A stretch of DNA of 64,000 nucleotides, taken from NCBI RefSeq assembly GCF_006334915.2, contig NZ_VDMA02000026.1:56734-120733 (forward strand), given 5' to 3'. The translations under genes and the position numbers were made by a program. Shown piece by piece: positions 42,665 to 51,473 of the stretch. The stretch is from Microbispora catharanthi (GTDB taxonomy: Bacteria; Actinomycetota; Actinomycetes; Streptosporangiales; Streptosporangiaceae). The stretch's first letter is position 1; each line of letters opens with the position of its first letter. The notes under the pieces were generated by a model. That model did no database searches and was not told the origin of the DNA. It saw only the letters and a list, made by a program, of their open reading frames with translations.

Positions 42665-43135
42665 TCAGACGGCGGTCTCGACACGGGCGTGGGGCTGGGC
42701 GGTCGCGCCCGCCGCCGCCCCGCGGCCGCGAAGCGCGGCGTGGACGGCCGCGCTGAACAGCAGCAGCGCGTTGAGGCCGTGCAGGGCGCCCAGGGCGGGG
42801 ATCTGGTGGCCGAGGAGGCCCAGGGAGACCTGGACGGCGACGAGCAGGACCACGAGGACGGCCCCCTTGACCGCTCCGGGGACCTTCGCGAAGAACGAGG
42901 AGATCAGCAGGAGCAGGGCGATCACGGGGATGACCATCATCCCGTTGATGCCGTGGACCATGAAGGCGAAGAACTCGGGGAAGTCCATCCCTCCGCTCTC
43001 CGCGCTCGCCTTGTCGATCACGCCGCCCTGCTCGACGTACTTGAACAGCCCGGCGTCGCCGAGCACGACCATCATCGCCTGCACGGCGACCTCGGCCGCG
43101 ACGAGTGAGGCCAGGACCTTGTAGACCAGTTTCAT
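42665..43135 (-). CDS. DUF6220-like integral membrane protein
   Basis: A 156-aa protein with four transmembrane helices (about 5-25, 60-80, 85-110 and 118-135) and an extracellular loop after the first helix. Short, close to the downstream multicopper oxidase (11 bases), so probably in the same unit and transcribed first. ATG 43135 has GAGG about 10 nt upstream. The DUF assignment is from general recall of the length, topology and GLLGHQIPALGALHGLNA segment. Function unknown. Confidence 0.62.
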   Translation of the reverse strand: MKLVYKVLASLVAAEVAVQAMMVVLGDAGLFKYVEQGGVIDKASAESGGMDFPEFFAFMVHGINGMMVIPVIALLLLISSFFAKVPGAVKGAVLVVLLVAVQVSLGLLGHQIPALGALHGLNALLLFSAAVHAALRGRGAAAGATAQPHARVETAV

Positions 43136-43303
43136 GACGCTCTTCCCCTCCTGTGTCGGCCGGCGCACGTCTGCGCGCGCCGGCCCTTACACAGAGGAAG
43201 GTAGGGACGCCTCCATGGAGAACACTTAATGATGACTTGTAACTCTTGGCGTCGCCGGACCCCGGCACGAGAGCCCAGCTCGGCGCGGCTCTGGCCGCCC
43301 GGG

Positions 43304-43741
43304 TCACAGGTCGCGCTGGTGCTCCAGTTGGCCGCGCCAGGAGGGGACGTCCGGTGCGGCCTCCCGCTGGCGCGGGGTGAACGCCTCCGCCATGGCCCGG
43401 AACGTGGGGCACGGCCAGCGCCACATACAGCTCCGGCACCGCAGGATCGGGTTGGCCGGGTCGCTCGAGATGCCGCCCGCGTCCCTGGGCTGGTGCAGAT
43501 CGAGCAGCCGGATGCCGAGCTCGGAGAAGCTCAGCAGCTCCTCGCGCGCCTCGGCGAGGAAGTCGAGGTCCTCGGCCGCCAACCGGGCGCTGACCGGGAC
43601 GTACCCCTCGCGGTTGACCAGGCCGCGCAGCGGCTCGGCCGCGTCGCGCCACGACGAGGCCTTCTCCGTGCGCACCTGGATGGTCTCCAGATGCTCGCGC
43701 AGCACGCGCCGCTGTGGATCCTCGGGTATTTCACTGTTCAT
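43304..43741 (-). CDS. Hypothetical protein with C-terminal C-x2-C / WPCP motif
   Basis: A 145-aa soluble protein, Glu/Arg-rich helical in the first 80 residues, ending in the conserved-looking RCRSCMWRWPCPTFRAMAEAF (split across about residues 108-128). Its three Cys could bind a metal. Similar CxxC-x3-WPCPT-R tails end many small actinobacterial proteins (general recall, not checked). ATG 43741 is used. Function unknown; monocistronic, divergent from the STAS gene. Confidence 0.6.
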   Translation of the reverse strand: MNSEIPEDPQRRVLREHLETIQVRTEKASSWRDAAEPLRGLVNREGYVPVSARLAAEDLDFLAEAREELLSFSELGIRLLDLHQPRDAGGISSDPANPILRCRSCMWRWPCPTFRAMAEAFTPRQREAAPDVPSWRGQLEHQRDL

Positions 43742-43930
43742 CTGCTCTCGGGCCCGCTGTGCTCGGCGCCCGCCCTCCTTTGCGAAGTGACGACCAAGAC
43801 GCGGAGGTTCCGGGCCCTCCATCCGGCGACGCCGGTGTCGCATAGCGTCAAGCTTCGCGCACTCGGCGTTTACGTGGGGCCGGAATCGGGGACAAAGGGC
43901 GGACGACTCTTCGACGAATCCGATGGAGCG

Positions 43931-43958
43931 TGACCCGGGGCCGGGACGACGCTAGTGT
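43931..43958 (+). promoter_or_regulatory. Leaderless promoter of the STAS gene
   Basis: A TGACCC -35 (43931-43936), 16-bp spacer and TAGTGT -10 (43953-43958), then 7 bases to GTG 43966. Confidence 0.55.
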
Positions 43959-43965
43959 GCGCCTC

Positions 43966-44316
43966 GTGGAGCTCAAAGTCGCGACGCAATCCCACGCCGG
44001 TCAGGCCGTCATGGCCGTCTTCGGCGAAATCGACCTATATACCGCGCCCCGGCTGCAGGCGGAGTTCACCCGTCTGCTGGAGACCGGGCCCGATCGGGTG
44101 GTCATCGACATGTCCGGAGTGGAGTTCTGCGACTCCACGGGCATGAACGTGCTGCTGTCGGCGCTCAAACGGCTGCGCGAGCGGGGCGGCACGCTGGAGG
44201 TGGCGGCGCCGAGACCGGCGGTACGCAAGATTCTCCAGGTCACCGGTCTGGACTCGGTGTTCACCGTGCACGACACGGTGCCCGCCGACCTGCTCACGGC
44301 CGAGCATCAGGGCTAG
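43966..44316 (+). CDS. STAS-domain anti-sigma factor antagonist (BldG/RsbV-like)
   Basis: A 116-aa STAS protein with the canonical phosphorylation loop VEFCDSTGMNVLLSALKRL (Ser about 57 within DSTG), closely like BldG-type antagonists. GTG 43966 rather than ATG 43930 is chosen because a -10 box sits 7 nt upstream and family members start with ELK-S/A-T. Forms an operon with the GT2 gene 4 bases downstream. Candidate regulator of an anti-sigma kinase, possibly of the 32008 type. Confidence 0.9.
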   Translation: MELKVATQSHAGQAVMAVFGEIDLYTAPRLQAEFTRLLETGPDRVVIDMSGVEFCDSTGMNVLLSALKRLRERGGTLEVAAPRPAVRKILQVTGLDSVFTVHDTVPADLLTAEHQG

Positions 44317-44320
44317 GCGC

Positions 44321-45067
44321 ATGGGGGAGATGGCAGTACCCGAGCCGGACACCGCGGTGGTGATCCCGGCGAAGGACGAGGCCGACCGGATCGGCGCCAC
44401 CGTGACCGCCGCCCTGAAGCTGCCCGGCGTGGATCTCGTGGTCGTGGTCGACGACGGCTCGTCCGACGAGACCGGCCGGGTGGCCAGGGCGGCGGGCGCC
44501 CGGGTCGTACGGCACAGCCGCAACCGGGGCAAGGCGGCGGCGATGGAGAGCGGCGCCGAGGCCGTGCGCCTCCTGGACGAGGACCATCCCCGGCACCTGC
44601 TGTTCCTCGACGCCGACCTGGGCGAGACGGCGGCGGCGGCCCTCCCGCTGATCGCGCCGGTGCGCTCGGGCGAGGCCGACATGACCATCGCGAAGTTCGC
44701 GACCAGGGTGAAGCTCGGCGGCCACGGCATCGTCGTACGGCTGGCCCGCGACGGCATCAAGCGGCTCACCGGCTGGGAGGCCACCCAGCCGCTCAACGGG
44801 CAGCGATGCCTCACCCGGGCGGCGTTCGAGGCGGCCCGGCCGCTCGCCCACGGCTTCGGCGTCGAGACCGGCATGACCGTCGATCTGCTCAGGAAGGGCT
44901 TCCGGGTGATCGAGGCCGAGGTCGAGATGTCGCACCGGGCGACCGGCACAGACTGGCGCTCCCAGTTGCACAGGGCCAAGCAGCTCCGCGACGTCGGCCT
45001 GGCCCTCGCCGCCCGCGAACCCGCGGTGGACCAGGCGCGCGCCGCCCTCCGCCCGCCGCGCCGCTGA
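44321..45067 (+). CDS. Family 2 glycosyltransferase (polyprenyl-phosphate sugar synthase-like)
   Basis: A 248-aa GT-A enzyme: VVIPAKDEADRIG, DDGSSDET, the RGKAAAME nucleotide-binding region and metal-binding DAD in FLDADLGE (about 92-94). No transmembrane segment. Similar to GT2 enzymes that load sugars on polyprenyl phosphate, which would feed the membrane GTs at 45.1 and 48.7 kb. A likely two-gene unit with the STAS gene. Confidence 0.85.
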   Translation: MGEMAVPEPDTAVVIPAKDEADRIGATVTAALKLPGVDLVVVVDDGSSDETGRVARAAGARVVRHSRNRGKAAAMESGAEAVRLLDEDHPRHLLFLDADLGETAAAALPLIAPVRSGEADMTIAKFATRVKLGGHGIVVRLARDGIKRLTGWEATQPLNGQRCLTRAAFEAARPLAHGFGVETGMTVDLLRKGFRVIEAEVEMSHRATGTDWRSQLHRAKQLRDVGLALAAREPAVDQARAALRPPRR

Positions 45068-45148
45068 GCCTCAGCGTCGTACGAGTGCCGCGCCCGGAGG
45101 CGCGGCCGCTGCCGCCGGGCACGGCGGCCGGCCGGTGACGGCGGGCTG

Positions 45149-46627
45149 ATGTGGTGGAATTCTGAGGTGGATTCGCGGGGGCGCGCACGGATCGCCGCCC
45201 GGCTGGCCCCGGCCGCCGGCGGCCTCTCGGTCGTCCTCACGATCACGATCGGCGTCCTCGGGCCGTCCTCGATGGTGCCCGACCTGCCCGGGCGGTCCTG
45301 GCAGCCCCCCTACTCGCTCGGTCTCGCACCCGACGGTCATCTCGTCGTCGCGCTGGCCGCCGCGGCGCTCGTCCTCGGCACGGTCGGCCTGGCCGCCGGC
45401 CTCGCGTACGCCGACCGGATGCCGCGGGCGCGCACGCTGGTCGTCGCCGGGTGCGCCGCCGCCGCGGTCCTCGCGTTCCTGCCGCCCTCCGGGTCGGCCG
45501 ACCACCTCAACTACGCGGCGTACGGCCGGATGGCGGCCCTCGGCTACGACCCGTACGCGACCGTGCCCGCCGACCTTCCCGCCGATCCCGTCGTCGGGCG
45601 GGTGGAGGAGTGGACCAGGACGCCCAGCGTGTACGGCCCGGTCGCGACGGCCGTACAGGCGCTGGCGAGCCACGTCGGGGGCGAGTCGGTCCGCCTGACG
45701 GTCTTCGTGATGGCCCTGGTCAACGCCGCCGCCTTCGTCGCCACCGGCCTGCTGCTCCACCGCGCCACCGCCGGCGATCCCGTAGGGCAGCGCCGCGCGG
45801 CTCTGCTGTGGACGGCCAACCCGCTGATCGTCTACGAGCTCGTGGCCGGGATGCACCTCGACACCGTGGCGATCGCGTTCGTCGTGGCCGGGCTGGTCGC
45901 CCGCCGGGGCGTGCCGCTCGGCCTGGGCGTCGCGGTCAAGGCCACCGTGGGCCTGGTGGCGCTGGGCACGGCGTGGGAGCTGCGCAGGAGCCCTCGGCGG
46001 CTCGCCCTGGTCGCCGGGACGGCGGCGCTGACCGTGCTCGTGGCATACCTGCTCGCCGGGCCCCACTCGCTCGATCAGCTCGTCAACGCCAGCAAGTCGG
46101 TCTCGCTCGCCACGCCGTGGAAGCTGGCCCAAAGGGCGCTGCAGGGGGTGTTCGGACCCGGGGCCTACCGGGCCTGGATTCAGGCCGGGTCGCTGCTCCT
46201 GCTGGCCGCGCTCGCCGCCCTCCTCCTGCGCGGACGTCCTGCGGCCGGCCGCGAGGGGCCGGTGGTCGCCCTGGCCGTCGCCGTGGCCTGGCTGTTCGCC
46301 ACGCCGTACGCGCTGCCCTGGTATGACGGGCTGGGGTTCGCGCTGCTGGCCCTGGTCGCCTGGCCGGGCCTGGAGGCGTTCCTGGTCGCCCGGCTCGCCG
46401 TGCTCGCGTCGGCCTACCTGCCCGCGCGTCAGGCGGATCAGCCGGACGACCTGGGGTGGCTCGTCGACGTGGTCAGGGGCTGGGTGGCGCCGTCGCTCCT
46501 GCTGGCGCTGACGATCGCGCTGCTGTGGTGGGCGGCGTGGTCTGGAGCGCGCGTACGGACGCCGCCAGCGTCAGCGGCACCGCGACCGTCAGGGCCATCG
46601 CCGGAATCGCGATCCCCGAGTCGTTGA
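45149..46627 (+). CDS. Polyprenol-phosphate-mannose-dependent alpha-mannosyltransferase-like membrane protein (MptB/GT87-type)
   Basis: A 492-aa protein with about 12 transmembrane helices and the conserved DHLNYAAYGRMAALGYDPYA loop, whose Asp would be the acidic residue of GT-C enzymes near the first extracytoplasmic loop. Resembles actinobacterial MptB/PimE-type mannosyltransferases used in lipomannan synthesis. ATG 45149 is the listed start; GTG 45167 is an alternative with the more typical VDSRGR beginning. The 3' end overlaps the 3' end of the convergent gene by 155 bases. Confidence 0.8.
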   Translation: MWWNSEVDSRGRARIAARLAPAAGGLSVVLTITIGVLGPSSMVPDLPGRSWQPPYSLGLAPDGHLVVALAAAALVLGTVGLAAGLAYADRMPRARTLVVAGCAAAAVLAFLPPSGSADHLNYAAYGRMAALGYDPYATVPADLPADPVVGRVEEWTRTPSVYGPVATAVQALASHVGGESVRLTVFVMALVNAAAFVATGLLLHRATAGDPVGQRRAALLWTANPLIVYELVAGMHLDTVAIAFVVAGLVARRGVPLGLGVAVKATVGLVALGTAWELRRSPRRLALVAGTAALTVLVAYLLAGPHSLDQLVNASKSVSLATPWKLAQRALQGVFGPGAYRAWIQAGSLLLLAALAALLLRGRPAAGREGPVVALAVAVAWLFATPYALPWYDGLGFALLALVAWPGLEAFLVARLAVLASAYLPARQADQPDDLGWLVDVVRGWVAPSLLLALTIALLWWAAWSGARVRTPPASAAPRPSGPSPESRSPSR

Positions 46628-48686
46628 TCAGGAACCCGGTGAACGCCGCGGTCAGCGCGCCGAACAGCCCCGCCCGCAGCTCCGGCGCCCGCTCGTAGGC
46701 CAGGCTCAGCGCGGGCGCGCCCCACCGGGACGGCCGGGCCAGCACGAGGAACAGGAACGCCAGCGCGACCACCGACAGCAGCGTCAGCGGGAGATTGCCC
46801 AGCGTGTGGAGCATCGCCCCGAGCTTGCGCCCGACGACCGAGCCGCCCTCGCCGCCGATGATCTGCTGGACGAACGCCCCGAGGTGGGTCCGCCGGTCGG
46901 CGGGGCGCAGCCAGTCGGCCACCGCGATCAGCATGATGAGCACGACCCCCGCCACGGCGACCAGTCCCAGCCGGAGGACCGACACCCGCCTGCCCGTGAC
47001 CATCAGCACGCACACCGCCACGCCGAGGACGAACGACGGCACCCCGCCGAAGTCCGCGCCCCAGGTCGGCCAGCCGTCCCCGGCGATAGCAAGCAGGCCG
47101 TACGCCACGCAGACGGCCACGGCGAGCCTCGGCCGGCGGCGCAGCGCGCAGGCGACGGCCGCCAGGAGCAGGATCGTGCCCGTCGAGTAGACGGCGAACG
47201 CCATGTTGCCGAAGCCGTAGAACCTGCCGCCGGTCACGGGCTCGTAGCCGGCCACCGCGTTCACCTGCAGCCGCGAGCCCGTCACCACGTCGGCGAGGAG
47301 CGCGAGCGAGCTGATCCCGGCGACCACGGCGGGCGGCCCCAGCACGTGGCGGCGCCACGGCCCGGCGTACGCGAGCCCGGCCACCAGGACGGCGAAGCCC
47401 AGGATCGTGCCGAGCAGGGCGGGCATCGGGTGCGTGAAGCCCCACCACGGCACGAGCTGCGCCAGGAAGATCGACACCGGGAGCGCGCCGCTGACCGTCG
47501 CGACGACCCGCGTGGTCGTCAGCATCCGCCGGTGGCGCCTGATCACGAGCGCGGCCAGGCCGTAGAAGAGCAGTTGCGCGGCGACCAGCGTGATGAAGAA
47601 CGGCTCCCTGACCTCCCTGAGCACCTGGCTCGCCAGGTCGGCGTCGGCGAGCCCGGGGGCCGCCTCGCTGACCGGCGGCGCCGCGCCTCCGCCCGACCAC
47701 GCCCTGCCGACCGCGCCCTCGGGAGTGGGGAGGCCGAGCAGGTGCGTGACCGTCGTCGTGACGTCGGTGATCGTGACCAGCGCCCGCTGCCGGGTCGAGG
47801 CGGCGGTCAGCCACCCGTGCCCGTACGGCCCGCCAGCGGCGATCGCGACGTGCAGGTGGGCGATGGAACCCTCGCCGCGGCCGGGGGAGTCGGACAGCCC
47901 CGCCACGAGCACGGTCGAACCGGCGGGCACCTTGGCGAGCACCTCGGCGACGGTCCGGTCGGCCGCGCTCACGGCCGCCCGCCGCGCCTGTCCTCGCCCG
48001 TCGTCGGCCGGGTCGTCGGGCTGGGCCCCGGTGATCTCCCCCGCCTCGGCGACCACGAGGGCGTACGGCGTGAGATCGGGCAGCGCGGCGGGTGTCGCGG
48101 CATACGTCGCGATCCTGCCGGACCGGTCGGCGGCGGCCAGGGCGGCCCCCGGGCCGATGGCCGCGATCTTTCCCCCGGCGGCGTTCACGGCGTCGGCGAG
48201 GAGCCCGAGCCGGGCCTTGAAAGGACTTTCCTGCTGCACGGCGACCAGTTCGGACCAGTTCGGGATCGCCGCCGTGCCGTCGGCGCCGGTGACGGGTTCG
48301 GGAAGGGGCCCGCACCCGGTGCCGGGAGCTCCCGCCCGCTGGCCCGCGGAGACCGTCAGCCAGCCGGCGGCCGGACAGGTCACCGGCAGCCCCTCGGGAG
48401 GGACCGTCCTCGTGGACAGCGACGCGCTGGAGCCGCGGGCGGCCAGCTCCCACAGCGCGGGGGTCCGCCGCGGGTCGAGGTCGTCCCAGCGGAGGCCGGG
48501 CACCCCGATCACCACGACCCGGCCCGTCACCGCTGCGCCCTGCTGTGAAGCCGACGCGGGAGCGGCGGGCAGGACGAGGGCCGCCACGACGAGCACCAGG
48601 ATCGACGCGAAGAGCCCCGCCGCGGCTCGGGCCGCCGGGCCCGGAGCCGTCGCTGATCCAGGTGGCACTGTCCCGAGCTCCCTCAT
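46473..48686 (-). CDS. Alkaline-phosphatase-like domain and multipass membrane protein
   Basis: A 737-aa protein: signal peptide (about 20-45 with ASA cleavage), an extracytoplasmic domain (about 45-340) with VVVIGVPGLRWDDL and GSTVLVAGLSD strands typical of the alkaline-phosphatase superfamily but without a clear catalytic triad, then about ten transmembrane helices (350-730). Large membrane proteins of this design are common in actinobacteria and of unknown function. ATG 48686 is adopted; a GTG 7 codons upstream is possible. It starts only 44 bases from the divergent GT87 start, and its end overlaps the preceding convergent gene. Confidence 0.7.
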   Translation of the reverse strand: MRELGTVPPGSATAPGPAARAAAGLFASILVLVVAALVLPAAPASASQQGAAVTGRVVVIGVPGLRWDDLDPRRTPALWELAARGSSASLSTRTVPPEGLPVTCPAAGWLTVSAGQRAGAPGTGCGPLPEPVTGADGTAAIPNWSELVAVQQESPFKARLGLLADAVNAAGGKIAAIGPGAALAAADRSGRIATYAATPAALPDLTPYALVVAEAGEITGAQPDDPADDGRGQARRAAVSAADRTVAEVLAKVPAGSTVLVAGLSDSPGRGEGSIAHLHVAIAAGGPYGHGWLTAASTRQRALVTITDVTTTVTHLLGLPTPEGAVGRAWSGGGAAPPVSEAAPGLADADLASQVLREVREPFFITLVAAQLLFYGLAALVIRRHRRMLTTTRVVATVSGALPVSIFLAQLVPWWGFTHPMPALLGTILGFAVLVAGLAYAGPWRRHVLGPPAVVAGISSLALLADVVTGSRLQVNAVAGYEPVTGGRFYGFGNMAFAVYSTGTILLLAAVACALRRRPRLAVAVCVAYGLLAIAGDGWPTWGADFGGVPSFVLGVAVCVLMVTGRRVSVLRLGLVAVAGVVLIMLIAVADWLRPADRRTHLGAFVQQIIGGEGGSVVGRKLGAMLHTLGNLPLTLLSVVALAFLFLVLARPSRWGAPALSLAYERAPELRAGLFGALTAAFTGFLINDSGIAIPAMALTVAVPLTLAASVRALQTTPPTTAARSSAPAGATAPPSP

Positions 48687-48716
48687 GATCGATAACGGTG
48701 CGGACACGGTCCACGG

Positions 48717-48722
48717 TAGCCT
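48717..48722 (+). promoter_or_regulatory. -10 box of a leaderless GT87 transcript
   Basis: TAGCCT, then 8 bases to the ATG at 48731. Confidence 0.5.
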
Positions 48723-48730
48723 GCCTGGTC

Positions 48731-49984
48731 ATGACGACTGGCCGGATCGCGGGGGCCCGCCGGCCCGCCTGGGCGTGGGCGCTCGCCCTGGTGGCGCTGG
48801 CCGCCGCGGCGTCGCCGCTGATCGCCTACTGGCTGACCAACCCCGAGGACCAGCGTCTGGTGGACCTGGACGTCTACCGTACGGGCGGCTGGGCGCTGCT
48901 GCGGGGTCTGCCCGTCTACGACGTGATCACGCCGGCTCCCCAGTTGCTGCCGTTCACATATCCGCCGGTGGCCGCGATGCTGGCGGTGCCGCTCGCCATG
49001 ATGTCGTGGCCGGTCGCGCAGTGGGTGTGGACGGTCGCCATCGTCGCCGTCCTCGCCGTGACGGTCCGGCACGCCTTCCGGGCCTTCCTGGACGGGGTGC
49101 GCGGCGCCCTGGCCGCGCCGCTGCTGTTCGCCGTGCTGTGCGCCGCGTGCACCTATCTCATGCCGATCAGGGATCAGTTCAGGTTCGGCCAGGTCGACCT
49201 GTTCCTCCTGGCGTTGTGCCTGCTCGACTGCGTGGCGCGCAGGCCGTGGTGGCCGCGCGGGATGCTGATCGGCCTCGCCACGGCGGTGAAGCTCACCCCC
49301 GGCGTGTTCCTCGTCTACCTGGCGATCACCGCCTTCCCCGCCCGGGAGGGGGACACAAGGCAGCGCCGTGCCTTCTTCATGGCGGTGTTCACGGCGGCCC
49401 TGCTCACGCTGCTGCCGTTCCTGGTGATCTTCGACGACGCCCGGGACTTCTGGTTCGGGGCGCTGCTCGACTCCGAGCGCCTCGGCGCGAACGCCGCCAC
49501 CACCAACCAGTCGCTGCGCGGCATGCTGCTCAGGCTCTACCTGCCCGGCTGGCTGACCACGGTGCTCTGGCTCGCCGCCGTCGCAGTGATCGGCTGGTAC
49601 GGCTTCCGCCGCGCCCGGCGGGCGTACCTGGACGGCGACGTCACGACCGCGGTGGCGCTCACGGGACTGATGGCGGTGCTGTTGTCGCCGGTGGCCTGGA
49701 TCCACCACATCGCCTGGGTCGTGGTCGTGCTCGCGGCCCTCGCGGGGCCCGGGCGCGACCGGGTCCGGCTGCTGGTCGCGGCGGGCGTGTGGCTCTACTA
49801 CGTGCTGCCCATCCCGTGGTGGGGCGTGACGCTCAAGGCGCTGGAGATCCCCGTGCTCAGCCCGGTAGCGGGCAAGATCGTGCAGAACGCGTTCGGCCTC
49901 GGCGCGATCGGCCTCGTCTGGCTCCTCGGATCCTGGTTGCCCCGGCGGCGGGCCGCTGTCGCCGTTCCCGCTGCGGCCACTTGA
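48731..49984 (+). CDS. GT87-family (DUF2029) mannosyltransferase
   Basis: A 417-aa GT-C membrane enzyme with about ten transmembrane helices. The LVDLDVYRTGGWALLRG loop carries an Asp in the first extracytoplasmic loop, with FTYPPVAAMLAVPL following, as in alpha-mannosyltransferases that use polyprenol-phosphate-mannose. Start ATG 48731 because a -10 box sits 8 nt upstream. Paired by function with the GT2 and MptB-like genes. Confidence 0.87.
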   Translation: MTTGRIAGARRPAWAWALALVALAAAASPLIAYWLTNPEDQRLVDLDVYRTGGWALLRGLPVYDVITPAPQLLPFTYPPVAAMLAVPLAMMSWPVAQWVWTVAIVAVLAVTVRHAFRAFLDGVRGALAAPLLFAVLCAACTYLMPIRDQFRFGQVDLFLLALCLLDCVARRPWWPRGMLIGLATAVKLTPGVFLVYLAITAFPAREGDTRQRRAFFMAVFTAALLTLLPFLVIFDDARDFWFGALLDSERLGANAATTNQSLRGMLLRLYLPGWLTTVLWLAAVAVIGWYGFRRARRAYLDGDVTTAVALTGLMAVLLSPVAWIHHIAWVVVVLAALAGPGRDRVRLLVAAGVWLYYVLPIPWWGVTLKALEIPVLSPVAGKIVQNAFGLGAIGLVWLLGSWLPRRRAAVAVPAAAT

Positions 49985-49993
49985 CCAATTCAT

Positions 49994-49999
49994 TACGCT
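49994..49999 (+). promoter_or_regulatory. -10 box of a leaderless DUF4446 transcript
   Basis: TACGCT, then 7 bases to GTG 50007. Confidence 0.5.
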
Positions 50000-50006
50000 C
50001 GGTGCC

Positions 50007-50426
50007 GTGCTGGTTACCGTTGTGGAGATGGCCGGTGTCCTGGCGGGGGTGACCGGCGTGGCCGTCGGCCTGATCGCGCTGCGCGCCGCCCGCCGTTCCG
50101 TGCGGGTGTGCCTGGACGCCCTGGATCGGCGGGCCGCCGTCGAGGGCCCGGTGGACAGCAGGGCGATCCGCGACGTGGCGTTGTATCGGTACGACGCGCT
50201 CGACGAGATGACCGGCAGGCTGTCGTTCTCGCTCGCGCTCATCAACGGCTTCGGCGACGGGGTCGTGCTGACGTCCATCAACGGACGCACCGAGACCCGC
50301 ACGTACGCCCGTGCCGTACGCGGAGGGAAGGGGCTGCAGCCGATGTCGCCGGAGGAGGAGCACGCCGTGCGGGCCGCCAGGCTCGGCATCGGGCCGGAGG
50401 TCGAGCCGCAACGCCTCCCCCGCTGA
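50007..50426 (+). CDS. DUF4446-family protein
   Basis: A 139-aa protein with an N-terminal transmembrane helix (about 8-28) and a cytosolic part with ALYRYDALDEMTGRLSFSLALIN, the DUF4446 signature. Commonly found beside pheA-serS in actinobacteria. GTG start, presumed leaderless. Function unknown. Confidence 0.82.
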   Translation: MLVTVVEMAGVLAGVTGVAVGLIALRAARRSVRVCLDALDRRAAVEGPVDSRAIRDVALYRYDALDEMTGRLSFSLALINGFGDGVVLTSINGRTETRTYARAVRGGKGLQPMSPEEEHAVRAARLGIGPEVEPQRLPR

Positions 50427-50502
50427 GCCGGGACGGCGGTGCACGGGCGGAAGCCGGTCGGCGCAGGAGTGTCTCCGCATGCCCGCCACACCTACCTGCG
50501 GA

Positions 50503-50508
50503 TACCCT
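50503..50508 (+). promoter_or_regulatory. -10 box of a leaderless pheA transcript
   Basis: TACCCT, then 6 bases to the ATG at 50515. Confidence 0.55.
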
Positions 50509-50514
50509 TGGGAC

Positions 50515-51435
50515 ATGTCGAAGCTCGCGTACCTGGGGCCTCAGGGCACCTTCTGTGAGGCGGCCCTGCGGCTCCTGGAGCCGGATGCCGAGCGCCTGCC
50601 CTGCGCCAACGTCGGAGCCGCGCTCGACGCCGCCCGCAACGGCGAGGCGGACGGCGCGGTGGTCCCGCTGGAGAACTCGGTGGAGGGGGCGATCACCCAG
50701 ACCCTCGACGAGCTGGCCGGGGGGAGGCCGCTCCACATCACCGGCGAGTGGCTGCTTCCGGTCGAGTTCTCCCTGCTGGTGCGGCCCGGCACCGAGCTGG
50801 CCCAGATCAAGCGGATCATCACCCACCCGGCGGCCCACACCCAGTGCCGCGGGTTCATCGAGCGGGAGATGCCCGGCGCCGTCGTGATCGCGGCCTCGTC
50901 GACGGCCGCCGCCGCGCAGGAGGTCGCCTCTCCCGAGTCTCCGTACGACGCGGCGATCAGCCCGGCCATCGCCGGGGAGTACTACGGGCTCGACGCGATC
51001 GCCTCGGACATCGGCGACCGCTCCGACACCGTCACCCGGTTCATCAAGGTGAACCGCCCCGGGCGGCTGCCCGAGCCGACCGGCGCCGACCGCACCTCGC
51101 TCGTGGCCTTCCTGCGCGACGACCACCCGGGCGCGCTGCTGGAGATGCTGAGCGAGTTCGCGGTGCGCGGGGTCAACCTGACCCGCATCGAGTCGCGTCC
51201 CACCGGCGACGGCATCGGCCGCTACTTCTTCCACTTCGACTTCGAGGGGCACATCGCCGACGCCCGGGTCGGGGAGGCCGTCGCCGGGCTCCACCGGCTC
51301 TGCGACGACCTGCGTTTCCTCGGCAGCTATCCGCGGGCCGACCGGGTTCCGACGCAGATCAAGGAGGGTACGGCCGACGCGGACTTCGCCGAGGCCGCCG
51401 AATGGCTCGGAAAGATCCGCGCCGGTCTCGCTTGA
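50515..51435 (+). CDS. pheA: Prephenate dehydratase
   Basis: A 306-aa enzyme: prephenate dehydratase domain about 3-180 (YLGPQGTFCEAAL, VPLENSVEGAITQTLDEL, the TRFIKV segment with the catalytic Thr-Arg-Phe) and a C-terminal ACT domain (about 195-280; RDDHPGALLEMLSEF and ESRPTGDGIGRYFFHFD), which binds phenylalanine for feedback inhibition. Converts prephenate to phenylpyruvate. No chorismate mutase domain is fused. Confidence 0.95.
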   Translation: MSKLAYLGPQGTFCEAALRLLEPDAERLPCANVGAALDAARNGEADGAVVPLENSVEGAITQTLDELAGGRPLHITGEWLLPVEFSLLVRPGTELAQIKRIITHPAAHTQCRGFIEREMPGAVVIAASSTAAAAQEVASPESPYDAAISPAIAGEYYGLDAIASDIGDRSDTVTRFIKVNRPGRLPEPTGADRTSLVAFLRDDHPGALLEMLSEFAVRGVNLTRIESRPTGDGIGRYFFHFDFEGHIADARVGEAVAGLHRLCDDLRFLGSYPRADRVPTQIKEGTADADFAEAAEWLGKIRAGLA

Positions 51436-51460
51436 CGGGCGGGAGCCGCACAGGCTCCGG

Positions 51461-51466
51461 TAGCCT
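51461..51466 (+). promoter_or_regulatory. -10 box of a leaderless serS transcript
   Basis: TAGCCT, then 7 bases to GTG 51474. Confidence 0.5.
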
Positions 51467-51473
51467 TTGAGCC

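Noticed and set aside
42381..43652. 423-codon minus-strand frame through DUF6220 and the multicopper oxidase start
   Set aside because: Out of frame with both genes; Arg/Pro-rich shadow.
51437..51473. T-box riboswitch upstream of serS
   Set aside because: Only 38 bases separate pheA from serS; no T-box bulge or specifier structure can fit.
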